Origin: Phycomyces blakesleeanus NRRL 1555(-)
Lineage: Eukaryota > Mucoromycota > Mucoromycetes > Mucorales > Phycomycetaceae
NCBI RefSeq assembly: GCF_001638985.1
Contig: NW_017265139.1
Location: forward strand, 992,001-1,056,000
DNA: 64,000 nt
Reading direction: 5' to 3'
Each line of letters opens with the position of its first letter. Positions within the stretch are counted from its first letter, which is position 1. This document shows positions 10,567 through 20,756 of this stretch, piece after piece. Both the position numbers and the translations under genes were made by a program. The notes under the pieces were generated by a model. It was not told the DNA's origin, ran no database searches, and saw only the letters and a program-made list of their open reading frames with translations.

Positions 10567-12085
10567 GAAAGAAGAGGAAAGGAAAAGGGGGTTTATGAAG
10601 GAAAACGACAGGAGCGCAGTCCAGCAACGTCATGTCCATTCCTTTATGCTACACACACAAAGCAAACTAGCCATGGTCTACAAAATAACCTCTCTTTCTT
10701 TCTCTTCTTTTACCTCTCTATGTATAGCAGCCATCTATCTACACTAAATACACACACAGACTATTCACACACAAATTGTATATATATATATATTATTTTT
10801 TTATATATAATATATACGCTTGTTTTTATTTCTTATTTTAAAAAGTATAATATAAAAAAATTAGTGAAATCAAGCCAATATTGTTTGAAGTCATAAAGGT
10901 TTTACAAGCGTAGTTTGACTACCAAAAAAAAAAAATACTTGTATTCCCAATCTCTTTATTAAAAAATACAATATGTATATATAAATAAAAAGATATTTCT
11001 TTTTAATATTTCTGGTGTAATAATTAATTTTATATATCTGAAATATTTATATTATATATTGTATATTGTATATTGTATATTATACTATGCAATGCTACTA
11101 CGAGATAGAGGGGAGGAAATGAATAGGAAAGCAAAGGGAATCAAAGAGAAGGGGAGAGGAGGGAGAGGAGGGGGGGGAGGGGGGGGGGGGTAATTTTTCC
11201 CCTTTAGAAGATAGTTTAATTTATTATCCTTTAATCAGCCAACCAGCTAATCAGCTAACCAGCTAACCAACCAGCCCCTCTTTACTTCTCCTTTCTTTTC
11301 TTTTTATATGTCCTTCTTTCATTTATACATCTACAACCGTATTGCCCTTTATCAGTAAAATGCCGGCCCATGGATCTCAAGCCTTTACTTGATTTTTTTT
11401 TGATTTTTTTTTTGTTGTTGTTGTTTTGTTTTTGTTTTTGTTGTGAAAAAAAAAAGCAAAAATTCAGCCGTTCGACTGTCACAAAACTTTGGCTGATAGG
11501 CAAATGATTGTACTCAAAATCTAAATACGGGAAACCAAAATATACAAAAAGAAAAAAATATTCAACAATTATTTTTGGGCTGGTTACAATTTCGCAACTC
11601 ATTTTATTTTTTTTGGAAATAAAAAATGGAATCCTCCAATGAAATGTCTTTATTTTTACTCCAAAATTTCTAAATATGGTAGTAACGAGTTGATTAATGG
11701 TCTTCTCCAGCATACGGGCCAAATTATTTAAGAATGGAAAAAGTGAATAATTGCAAATTTAGCTATTAAATTACTTTATGTAGTAGGTTTTATGATATAA
11801 TTTTCACTTTGTTCTAAAAACGTAATTTGGCTCTGAACATTTGCCAGCCTCAAAAGGGCTTGCTAAATAAAATCCAAATGTCCCAAAGAAGATTTGCCGT
11901 TATTTTAGAGATACTTTCAACATCAGATGCAGTCTACTAAAGACCTTATTTCAATTATTTCAATTCTTTCAATGATATAACCGCCTTTACGCATTATCTT
12001 ATATCTGTAGAATTTATAAAATGTAACTTTTACAGGACAGTTTAGTAGTAACCTTTGCTTTTTACATTTTGGAAAAAATGACTGC
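10567..12085. other. AT-rich intergenic region with G-homopolymer
   Basis: About 1.5 kb without a convincing gene. It contains TATATTG repeats (11040-11090), a purine tract ending in a G-run at about 11160-11190, short CAGCTAACCA tandem repeats at 11237-11275, and T-rich runs. Open frames here are low-complexity and are not considered coding. Confidence 0.5.
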
Positions 12086-12362
12086 TTTTGCCATTCACCA
12101 GCGTATGAGGGAATTGACAAAATTGCTAAAATAAGGACTCTAGTTACAAAAAGGAATATACTAAACGACCATACTTTAAAAAGCTCATTTTATACAGCCA
12201 AAATGAAACAAATAATTAACAAAAAAATAAAAATTGGCAGGGTATTTTAGTAAATAATTAAAAGCCAGATGCTGAATAACAATCGGAATCGTATATGACG
12301 TGGCTCAATTCCCTCGATGCAATTCCCTCGACAATTCCCTCGCACGCTGGTGAATGGCAAAA
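12086..12362. mobile_element. 277-bp MITE-like element with terminal inverted repeats
   Basis: TTTTGCCATTCACCAGCGT at 12086-12104 reappears as its exact reverse complement at 12344-12362. Inside the right end the unit CAATTCCCTCG is repeated three times in tandem (about 12305-12343), and one copy is present inside the left end as GAGGGAATTG. No coding capacity. No target duplication is obvious. A diverged end of the same family is present at 38392. Confidence 0.65.
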
Positions 12363-14637
12363 ATAAATGGTCGAACCAGAAAATATAAACCAGTGATCTC
12401 GGAATATAGAACGCCTGTACAGTCCTAGACTTTAAGTAAACGACTGCTGTTTTTATCTTTGTTCATTTTTAATCATTTATTGAAATGACGGGTAAACGTG
12501 GTCAGACTCCTGTCAGCAAACGTCAGTTACGCTCCAAAAATAATAAAGTGAACACGAAAACAGCTAAAAAAAAAAAGACCAACAATCACCAGAGGAACCG
12601 GATACGGCACAGAATCGCAAAAGAAAAACGGCCATCATTCCAAAATCAAACGAGAAGCGGCCACGGGTGTTAGCGGCTGATGCTCAATGGTGCATTTGTA
12701 ACGTCAGTACGCTTACCTTAAAGGCGTTTGCCCTGGAGCATGATTACTATGAACGCAGGCGCTGCCATGCTCAATATAAGACCATCATTACTAACATGTC
12801 CGAAGCAGAGCAATCTCGCCTCCTCCAAGAATTTGAAAACTGGTGCCTCACCCTTGATTGCACAGCGTTTTGGAAGGAACGCAAACGAAAATATGCTTTG
12901 GAAACTGCTGCATCCAACTGCTCCGAAGCGATCGATAAGTTGTTAGTATCTGATTCCCAGGGCCTTTTGGAGCCTCAAAATTAAACCTCAACCGTAGAAT
13001 TACCAACTCCACGTCCAACACAGGAAGCAACTGCATCACAGCCTATAGCAACAACAATTACAGCTGATTTGGATCAAGAGCATGCTAATACTCGACAAAA
13101 GATTGACAACGAAGAGAAGCATTGGATTATTGATGGGAGCGATATTAATTCTCTTTTCCTAAAATACCAGTATCAAGAAGACATCCTTCCCAAGCCTGTC
13201 CCTTTGGAATCAAACATTCAGGAGATATTAGCTTTGTCGGGTGTACTCTTCCTGGCGAATGAACAGCATAGCGAATACAAAGTGGCTGTTTTTGGGGAAC
13301 AAATGCTCAACAATTTGTTAAAGTGTCAAATTCAAACGCTACTCCGCAAAGTGCCACACGATAACCCCGAATTTTACCAACGATGACTTTATGGAAATGG
13401 TGAATGTTGTATCCGCTATTGACGAGGAGGGTATGTCTCCAAAAAGTGCCAAGCTCCGCCTCTTGACTCTGGCCACTAGCATGGAACAATTCAAGTCTAA
13501 TGTTGTCGAAGGCATTGCTGATTTGTAAATATTGTAATGTGGAAGAGAAAAGTGCGTCTAAGTACTAATATCCTTCCTCATCTATTTTCATTGTAGGTTG
13601 GTGAAACTACCGTTTGACCCCATCGCAGACAAGAACCAATTCGGAGAAATAGACGTACAAACCAGGTATTATGATCCATTGCTGTCGTCCATTGTGGCAG
13701 ATACCAAGAGGAAGGTTGTATTACGATGGCCGAACAAGGAGGACACATTGACCGCTGGCATTCGTCCGGACGCCATTGTATCCACCTTGGTCCAGCGTAC
13801 ATTTGGGCAATCCCTTGGTTTTGGAGAAGTCAAGCTTGGCGGTGATAACGCCACCAATCATTCCCTTTGCTTGGACACGCTCAAGCTAGCCGTCTTGTCG
13901 CGTAACAGCGTCTTGAAGTATGGCCATCCTATTCTCACTTTTCAAGTTAAAGGTAAGAAGGAAAATGTTGCTACAGTTGGTGTGGACAGACTAAAAGTTC
14001 AAAAAAAGGGCAAGAAAAGGGTAAAACAAGTCCATCTTGAACTTAGCCAATCAGCTTTAATTATGATTGTCCACACCTTTTTTTTTAAAAAAGTTCAAAA
14101 TTAGTTCAAAATACATATTAGGTAATGCTATGCTCATAATGCTGTCACTGTCAGTAAGCATAGTCAATGCTTCATATTCAAATATATCAACATAAAGAAG
14201 TCTGTTTTGTTGTGGATAAAGACGAATTTGTTTATATTATCCAATTACAACTCTTCAGAATCTTTCACTGCTTGAATCTGTATCTGCATATCGTCAAAGC
14301 ATACGTATGCAAACGATATCCCCTGTCTCTAAAAGTCCTCCCCATCAATACAAGAACTCTTAACAATTCTCATCAATAAAAATCATTCTTCTTGAGCTCA
14401 AACCTCTCTCCATCTCATAATCTAATTATCTACACCACTTTTTTTACAAATCCATTTATTACAGGTATAACATTTTAGCCAAAATAGCTTGTCAGTATAT
14501 ATTACTCATAAAGTTATAAATAATAATCAATACTCATCTACCTTCATTTTAACTCCATCCTTTTCGTCTTTTTTTTTATAAAAAAAATTATCTTCTTGTA
14601 TCGCCTGTACCTTACATTAAACTATTGTAATAAAAGT

Positions 14638-15700
14638 ATGTCCACCCCCAGCGCTATTGAGTTCGTTTCTCATCAGGAAGATGACAATCAGTCACATTCC
14701 TGGATGAAGCCAGATGGTGGTAAAGATGGGTTGTCATCGATTGATCGGCTGCAGTACTTTCTGCTGAAAGACGACGCAGACAATCTGAGGAAGTACCTTG
14801 GTGGCTTCAAGAACGGGAAGAAGGTCAAGGTCAGCAAGACCAGAGTGATCAACGACTGCTGCCAGTATTTTGACAAGCAGGGTGTGAAGCGCACCAGCTC
14901 TCAAATAAAAAGCAAGCTGACGTATTTGATAACCAAGCAATATCCTATTGCATTCAAAGCCTGGGAAGACAGCACAATGAGAATTAGCGAAGAAGAAATG
15001 TCTCAACGTGAAAAAGATGAGCTTGAAGGTATGAATATTGTTACGTATAAGTTAAAACAAACATCTAAACAATTTAAATTATTTTTTATAAGTATATCTT
15101 AATGATATATGCCCAAACTTCACGCAGATGAGAAAAGTACTTGGTGAAAGTAAGGCAAAGTCACCTGCTGTATGTAATACAACAACGCCCTTGGACTTAA
15201 ACAAAGCCCAAGACATGAGCAAGGATGAAGACGGTGAAGACGGTGAAAATGATGGAGGTGACGAAGCCAGTGAGAGCAGCAAAAGCTGCAAAGACCAAGA
15301 AGAACAGGGAGCTGATGTCAGCAATGAGATCAGTTCTCAGAGAGAGGCCATTGTCCAAAGCAATAGTGAAAGCAGCACCTCCGAGCACTCTGACGCCAGT
15401 GCGTACAGTGGCAAAAGACGCCCTAAATTCTTTGGCAAGATTGTGAAGAACACGGCAAAAAGATCAGTCAAGAGCATAGAGGATATTGGGCATGGTATAA
15501 AAGAGTTCAATGATGCCCGGATATCGCTCTTAGAATCAAAGTACGAGGAAGAGCTCAAGAACCAGAAGGAGAAGCTGCAAAAAGAGCTTCAATGCGAGCA
15601 GCGGGTAAAAGGAGTGATCCTTATGGCAAAAACATTTGACTGGTCTGAGGAGAAGACTAAGAATGAATTAGAAGAGGTGTATAATCAATACCTTAATTAA
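14638..15700 (+). CDS. Harbinger-associated Myb/SANT-like DNA-binding protein
   Basis: The first exon (from ATG 14638) encodes a trihelix/Myb-like region: IDRLQYFLLKDDADNLRKYL, then RTSSQIKSKLTYLITKQYPIAF with a trailing WEDST, the pattern seen in the second protein of Harbinger elements, which binds DNA and helps import the transposase. The second exon (from about 15128) encodes an acidic, Ser/Glu-rich linker and a C-terminal coiled coil (SLLESKYEEELKNQKEKLQ, then DWSEEKTKNELEEVYNQYL). The exon junction is not settled: the obvious donor GTATGAAT at 15029 does not join in frame to the CAG before 15128, whereas donor GTATAAG at 15045 with an acceptor ending at 15132 gives an uninterrupted 324-residue protein. 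A one-base lesion is the alternative. Convergent with the transposase gene. Confidence 0.78.
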
Positions 15701-16038
15701 TAAATTGTATTTCTTCTATTTATACTATGCGTTTAATTTATATATATATTTATATACAAATTCTCAGAACTAATGTTATTTTATTTAAAAAAATGTAAAG
15801 GCATGTAGACTATATAAAAATACTATCATTAAAGCAGGCAAAATTGATCTTCTACTTACGTCTTCAAAATAGTTTGATAATAAAATATTAAAGAAAGAGA
15901 AGAACATAAATAATGACAAAATATCTATTTAATTACAGCTGTCAAATGCCGAAAAGTGAGATCTATCTAATAGATATAAAAGCTAATACTTCTGTTTTTT
16001 TTAATGTATTTAGAATGATCAAAGTTTATTTTCTTTAT

Positions 16039-17481
16039 TCAAGAAGATTTATTCTTCTCTTTTGACATAACAACACGTTGTGTCTGGATCCACCTTGTAT
16101 TTCCGTCTATATTCTGGGATCCATCTACTACACCAGACTCCTCTGAATATCCTGTCTTCCGCAGGCGTTCAACTTCAGCTTTCTCTCTATCTTCCCATCG
16201 ACGCTTGGCTTCCTGAGACCATTTGTCGTCATCTTGACACATCAGGAAATTGTTCAAGGCTACGCAAACCCGAATCCATGCGTTAACCTTTACAACGTCT
16301 TCCTTTCTTTTTATCCTTACAGGGATTGATTTGAGAGAGTAGAATCTCTCTTTTAAGATTCCAAATGCATGCTCAATTTTTACTCGCATGCTCGAGATCT
16401 TGGTGTTGAACTCTTGGTCTGCTAACGAGAGTTCACTGTTTCTTGGCTTCTTTTTGATTGGAACAATATAGTTCGTAGCCTTGTACCCCGCGTCTGCCAA
16501 CACATACTCGTCATCAGAAAAGAATCGCTCTGGGAATTTTCCAAGCTCACACTCAGACAAAGTACGCATATCATGCGAACTTCCAAAGAAACCGGTTGAC
16601 ATGTATCGGATTATGCGTCTATGATCACACACTGCGACACTGTTTACACAGTAAGCGGATCTGCGACCGAAAAACTGCTCTGGCTTCCACGATGGTGCTT
16701 TTGCCAGCTTAAATAAGCATCCATCAAGAAATCCAACAAGGTTTGGAAATCCTAATGAATATTCATTTGCTCGTTTTATCTCTGCTTTCTCAGATTCGGT
16801 TGGCCAATAAACGAACTTGTGCTCTAAAGAGAGAATTACTTTGAAGAATCTGGTTGTTATATTCTCGATAGAGCCCTCTATTTGTTTTTATTGTAGGAAA
16901 CAGGTGAATAAATTTGCTTTTGTATATGTGGGTAAACAGTCGTAGACTATTATCCTGAGTTACTTACTTCCTATTCCAGAACGTCTTGCCAAACGGCCAC
17001 TTGACGAAGAATTACCATTTGATCCTAATCGGTCAAGAACAATGGAAATCTGTAGTCTAACATCGATCGAGTAAAATCCTGACAATTGTTGGTAAAGCTC
17101 GTGGTTTTTTACAAGATCATACAGCTTATAAAAAGAGCTCTTGCTCATTCGAAACTCTTCCAGGAAGCCGCTTTCATCCAAGGCAAGCAGAAAATTCAAT
17201 CTTTCTTTTTGAGTTACAAGTTTCTTGGTCTTGTTTTGCCCTTTGAAAAAATAGCGTCCTTTGCTGATTTTGTCTTGGACCTTCGTAACCATCAATTTCT
17301 CCTGTTGTAGCTTTAATTTGCATATGCTTGCAAAATCTTTGTACGTGTCATGATCTTCCTCACAAGCAATGACATTAGAGTCGGACAACATCTTGATCAT
17401 CTTCTTCAACGTGTGTTGAGTGATAGCTGCAGATGCATCCAAAGTTGATTTTGCGAGTATATTTATTGGAGTATGCGGCAT
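16039..17481 (-). CDS. PIF/Harbinger DDE transposase (DDE_Tnp_4)
   Basis: Two exons, 16968-17481 and 16039-16877, join to 1353 bases, 450 residues, with no stop. The N-terminal part has a helix-turn-helix region (RMSKSSFYKLYDLV, RLQISIVLDRLG, then GIGKGSIENITTRFF across the intron). The catalytic domain shows first Asp in FLDGCLF, second Asp in LADAGYKATNY and Glu in RVKIEHAFGILKERF, the classic Harbinger order. HARBI1-type enzymes cut and rejoin the element ends, aided by the Myb-like partner encoded opposite. The start is the ATG at 17481, about 330 bases inside the right terminus. The intron of 90 nt has a GTAAGT donor and TAG acceptor, and its removal rebuilds the conserved G-x-S/G-K-G-S helix. 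Confidence 0.9.
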
Positions 17482-17664
17482 TTTTTTAAGATAATAAGTA
17501 AAAGAGTAATATATTTCTCACTTTTATACACGCTAGTATTTAATTATAGTAAGTATATATGCTTTAAATTGTCGTTTGCTATTTAAGTGTAATGCAACTA
17601 GAAGGGATGCATGATATTATCATGCAAGTAGTATCAGACGAAAACTGGCCAATCATAGCCGTTG

Positions 17665-17735
17665 ATTAATTTTGCCCTTTTTTTGCCCTTTTTTTGAACC
17701 TTCAAAAAAAAGGGCAAAAAAAGGGCAAAATTAAT
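17665..17735. repeat. near-perfect 34-bp-arm hairpin in Harbinger right end
   Basis: ATTAATTTTGCCC(T)7GCCC(T)7GAA is followed almost immediately by its reverse complement, with one extra A in the right arm. The same TTTTGCCC units recur in the terminal repeat. They are probable transposase or Myb-partner binding repeats. Confidence 0.8.
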
Positions 17736-18444
17736 TAAAACTCTCATCCAATAAAATGGCCTAAATTTTTGCCCTTTTTTTGCCCTTTTTTTGAACTTTT
17801 AGTCTGTCCACACCAAGTGTTTATGGATCATAACCATTTCACAATGTTTTGTAGGATTTCGATTAGTTTTTTATATGACACAAATGATACATAGCAGTTT
17901 CTTTACCATGACAGAAATTGGCCGCATCACCCTGCCTGAAGCATTATCCTGCCTTCACTCATTCATCACACTGAAAAATATCCGTACGTTATTGCGCGTC
18001 ACCCTTTTATTTTGGCATTACTGTTACCAAGCAAATTCATCACCATCTGTCGTTGCACCTGTCAGCATGCCATCCCCCACATCCCCCACATCCCCCAAAG
18101 TTGCATATCCAATCGACACCTCAACATTTTCTCCCTCTGCAAGTCCCCATACCACACAATTATTCCAGATGATTAACAATATCACCTCGAAGCATCGTGA
18201 CTGTAGCATCCAATGCTAAATAAAATTCATACTATCAAATATATTTTTACGACTAAAAGTATTTGGACAAAGTGACCAAATAAAAAAAAAACTGACTTAG
18301 CATGACTTAAATTTATGCCTTGCATTTCTTATCTCTGTCATTTTTTCATCAGAAGTAGTATATTCATCTACATATTGTATACTTGCTGGCTTGGTTGATC
18401 TGAAATAAATGACGTTGCTTGTTAAATCGAAACTATTTAGTAAA

Positions 18445-18734
18445 ATCCTAATGTTGACGAAACGAAGTCGAATAATGTGATAGATGCTCTCTGAGTCACG
18501 CTTTATTTTCCTTATCTGTAATAAAAATTGTTTTCCCTTTCTTCCCTATATCTTTCTGCTAAGCATATAGAATTTTTTCTTTCTTTTTTGAGGGAGGGAA
18601 TGGGATAATATGTATATATATATATAAGAAATAAATAAATAAACTACTAAACTAAAACTATATACCGAACCAACGGTTGTACCAAGGGTGGGCATCTATC
18701 ACATTATTCGACTTCGTTTCGCCAACATTAGGAT
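18445..18734. mobile_element. 290-bp inverted-repeat (MITE-like) element
   Basis: A 43-base terminal inverted repeat, ATCCTAATGTTGRCGAAACG and onward to GATAGATGC, occupies 18445-18487 and in reverse 18692-18734 with one mismatch. The centre is AT-rich, non-coding, with a TA microsatellite. No clear target duplication was found. Confidence 0.7.
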
Positions 18735-18852
18735 TAGTTTAGGTACGACAACCAATTAAAATTAGACGTTTGGCCTTTTTAATTTAGACTTTTTAAAATT
18801 TTCTCTGGATAGTTTTTCTTTTCCTAGACTTTTCAGTTTTATATATCTTACA

Positions 18853-20222
18853 ATGGATTTCATACAATATAAACCTGATTTCGATCATTTAAACAATGAG
18901 CTAGAAGATATGAGTGATGAAGATATAGCAATGGACTATGGTCATGTCTTGCGATTAATTGACATGGACAACAATCAAACTACTTCTGATGTTAGAATGG
19001 AGGAGATAACAGAGTAGCAAATAACGGTAGAAACATCAGTAGAGGAAATCACAGCCGATCTGAACGCATTCTTCATCGAAGATATACATAAGAAGAAAAA
19101 CAAGTATGGGCCTAAACAGATTCGTGCTTTTATAGGGCTTATACAGGAAGAGGGATTAAGTGTACCCAAAGCAGCAAAACAATGTATGATCCCTAGAAGT
19201 ACTGGCTACGTTTTATTGAAAGAATTTAATACGGGTAATGGAGATGTTCTTCCTGGAAGGTCATCAAAGAAAAAAGCCAATAGAGGAACACCAATAAAGT
19301 TTCTGCCGCAGCATACGGAATTTCTTGTAAACTATTTTGATGCACACCCTTCATCAGCTATTGACATGGCTAAAGAGGCGTTGTCTAAAAATTTCGAAGG
19401 ATTTACAATTTCCCCACGTAATCTTTGGAGACATTTAACGGAGAAGTGTAATTTCTCGTTTAAGCAAGCTTCAAAATACAACGCTGACAGAAATTCCGAA
19501 AGAACACTTCTTCTACGTGAGGAAATAGTAAGCAAATGGAAAGAAGTTGGCGTTGATTTTCAAAAGAACTGTGTGTTTATTGACGAAGCTGGGTTCCATA
19601 CTCAAATGATGAGAAGTCGCGCATGGTCGAAAAAAGGCGACCCAGCTAATGTTGAGGTTCACGCTAGATGTGGAGCCAATGTTACTATTGTCGGCTGCAT
19701 TTCTCCGTTTGGGACCATCAATTTTTCTAAAGTTGAGCCGTTACAAAGGGCAGACATGGAAAAACTTGAGGAAGAATTTCAAAAACCTAAGGGTAAAAAG
19801 AGAAAGGGAGATACTTTGGAATCCTCTAAACCAAAGACTCTTAAAAAGGGTACCACCGCGTATCATATTGTTAAATTTATAGAGGCCGTTATGGACGTTC
19901 TTGACAAACATAATAAAAAAGATATGTTCATTGTTATGGACAACTGTAGGATTCATCACTCAGCGTTTGTGGTAGATGCTATTAACAAACGAGGCTATAA
20001 ACCTCTTTTTATGCCTCCTTATTCTCCATTTCTAAATCCTATTGAAGAATGCTGGGCAAAAATTAAAAGATCAAAAGAAATCCTTTAGATACCAACTCGA
20101 AACTCACGCCACGCATTGTGGAAGCTTGTCAATCAGTAAGTGTTAATGACTGCTTGGGATGGATTAGATATGCTGAAACTTACTGGGACAGATGTATAAA
20201 TAAGGAGTTATACCTCAAATAA
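18853..20222 (+). pseudogene. Tc1/mariner-like DD34E transposase, two lesions
   Basis: The frame runs from ATG 18853 to an in-frame TAG at 19015-19017, resumes in the same frame, and is open to about 20084, where a one-base shift is needed to read the final 46 residues to TAA at 20222. The N-terminal third contains a helix-turn-helix (KYGPKQIRAFIGLIQEEG, SVPKAAKQCMIPRSTGYVLL). Catalytic residues are all present: Asp in VFIDEAGFH, Asp in IVMDNCRIHH, and Glu in NPIEECW with 34 residues between the last two. About 450 residues would be encoded if unbroken. One stop and one shift suggest recent decay. It could also be classed by its DDE_3 domain as an unnamed fungal Tc1-like clade. Confidence 0.85.
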
Positions 20223-20756
20223 TTAAAACAGTAAAGAGTCTTTCATGAAATCAATCTGTCTAAAACATTTTTGAAAACGTCTAGAATTTCTTTGGAAATC
20301 GTCTAATTTTAGGGTAAAATACTGTATTACGAAATTTGCTTCATTTGTCCACTAACAAAGTCTATAAAAATATAGCTGTCTCTATCCTGTATACAACAGC
20401 TCTACACTGATTTTGTACCCCCCGAAATACTATCTACCTTTATCTAATTAATACCTCCTTTACATTTAACCAGCTTTAATTGATTTTGACTGTCAAATTG
20501 CTTTGCTTCCAAGTACACATCCTTTTTATTTTTTTGACAACACTTGTCTATTATTTATTAATTTGATTTAATTTGTTTGTATTCGGTTCAACCAATTCAT
20601 TTAACACTGGTTGAAATCAAAATCTTATATAAAATTCTGTAATGATAAATATGTGTAAAATAAAGAAATTGATAGACAGATAGATTTGATCCAAATTTTA
20701 ACATCTTTTATGTGTAGTGTGAACTTATGATAAATACAAAAAAAATCTCAAAATAT

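Larger units (their letters stand above)
13978..17815. mobile_element. PIF/Harbinger DNA transposon, apparently autonomous
   Basis: The 3838-bp element is bounded by inverted repeats beginning TGGTGTGGACAGACTAAAAG; at least 34 bases match at the two ends. The flanking triplet AGT (13975-13977 and 17816-17818) is a probable 3-bp target duplication, the length typical of Harbinger, although the sequence is not the usual TWA. It carries the two convergent genes expected of this superfamily: a Myb/SANT-like protein (+) and a DDE transposase (-). Subterminal copies of TTTTGCCC line both ends. It sits in the last intron of the PD-(D/E)XK-like gene, so it need not break that gene's exons. Both genes read without stop codons, so the insertion looks recent. 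Confidence 0.88.
12485..18219 (+). pseudogene. broken PD-(D/E)XK-like gene of a Mucoromycota-type family, interrupted by a transposon
   Basis: Readable pieces: 12485-12575, then a frame change in an 11-A run; 12575-12984 ending in an in-frame TAA; 13069-13366 in the same frame; a further frame change at CCCC (13365-13368); then to about 13525; an intron with its acceptor just before 13593; an exon to about 13951; and a last exon 17858-18219. The core reads LPFDP, YYDPLL, RPDAIV and, 18 residues after that Asp, GFGEVK, a pattern compatible with a PD-(D/E)XK nuclease fold. The last exon (GFRLVFYMTQMIHSSFFTMTEIGRI) continues the domain. A Harbinger element fills the intron before it. The family name is from memory of similar Mucorales proteins; the nuclease activity is inference. 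Two shifts lie in homopolymers, so sequencing error cannot be excluded for those. Confidence 0.65.
18262..20352 (+). mobile_element. Tc1/mariner-like element, damaged
   Basis: Two sets of ends are possible. Outer: TA|TTTGGACAAAGTGACCAAAT at 18260 and TA|GTGGACAAATGAAGCAAAT read inward from 20354, imperfect inverted repeats next to TA dinucleotides. Inner: TA|AAATTAGACG at 18757 and its exact complement ending at 20309 before TA. The inner repeats may be subterminal binding sites. The outer model would place the 290-bp inverted-repeat element at 18445-18734 inside this transposon. The element carries one transposase gene with two lesions. Confidence 0.55.

Noticed and set aside
11282..11722. 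146-codon open frame on the minus strand
   Set aside because: Low-complexity, dominated by Lys/Asn/Phe from A/T runs; no domain, and no splice logic.
12086..18219. One large composite transposon covering the whole region
   Set aside because: The inverted repeats pair over short distances only (12086-12362, 13978-17815), and no shared outer ends enclose the full region.
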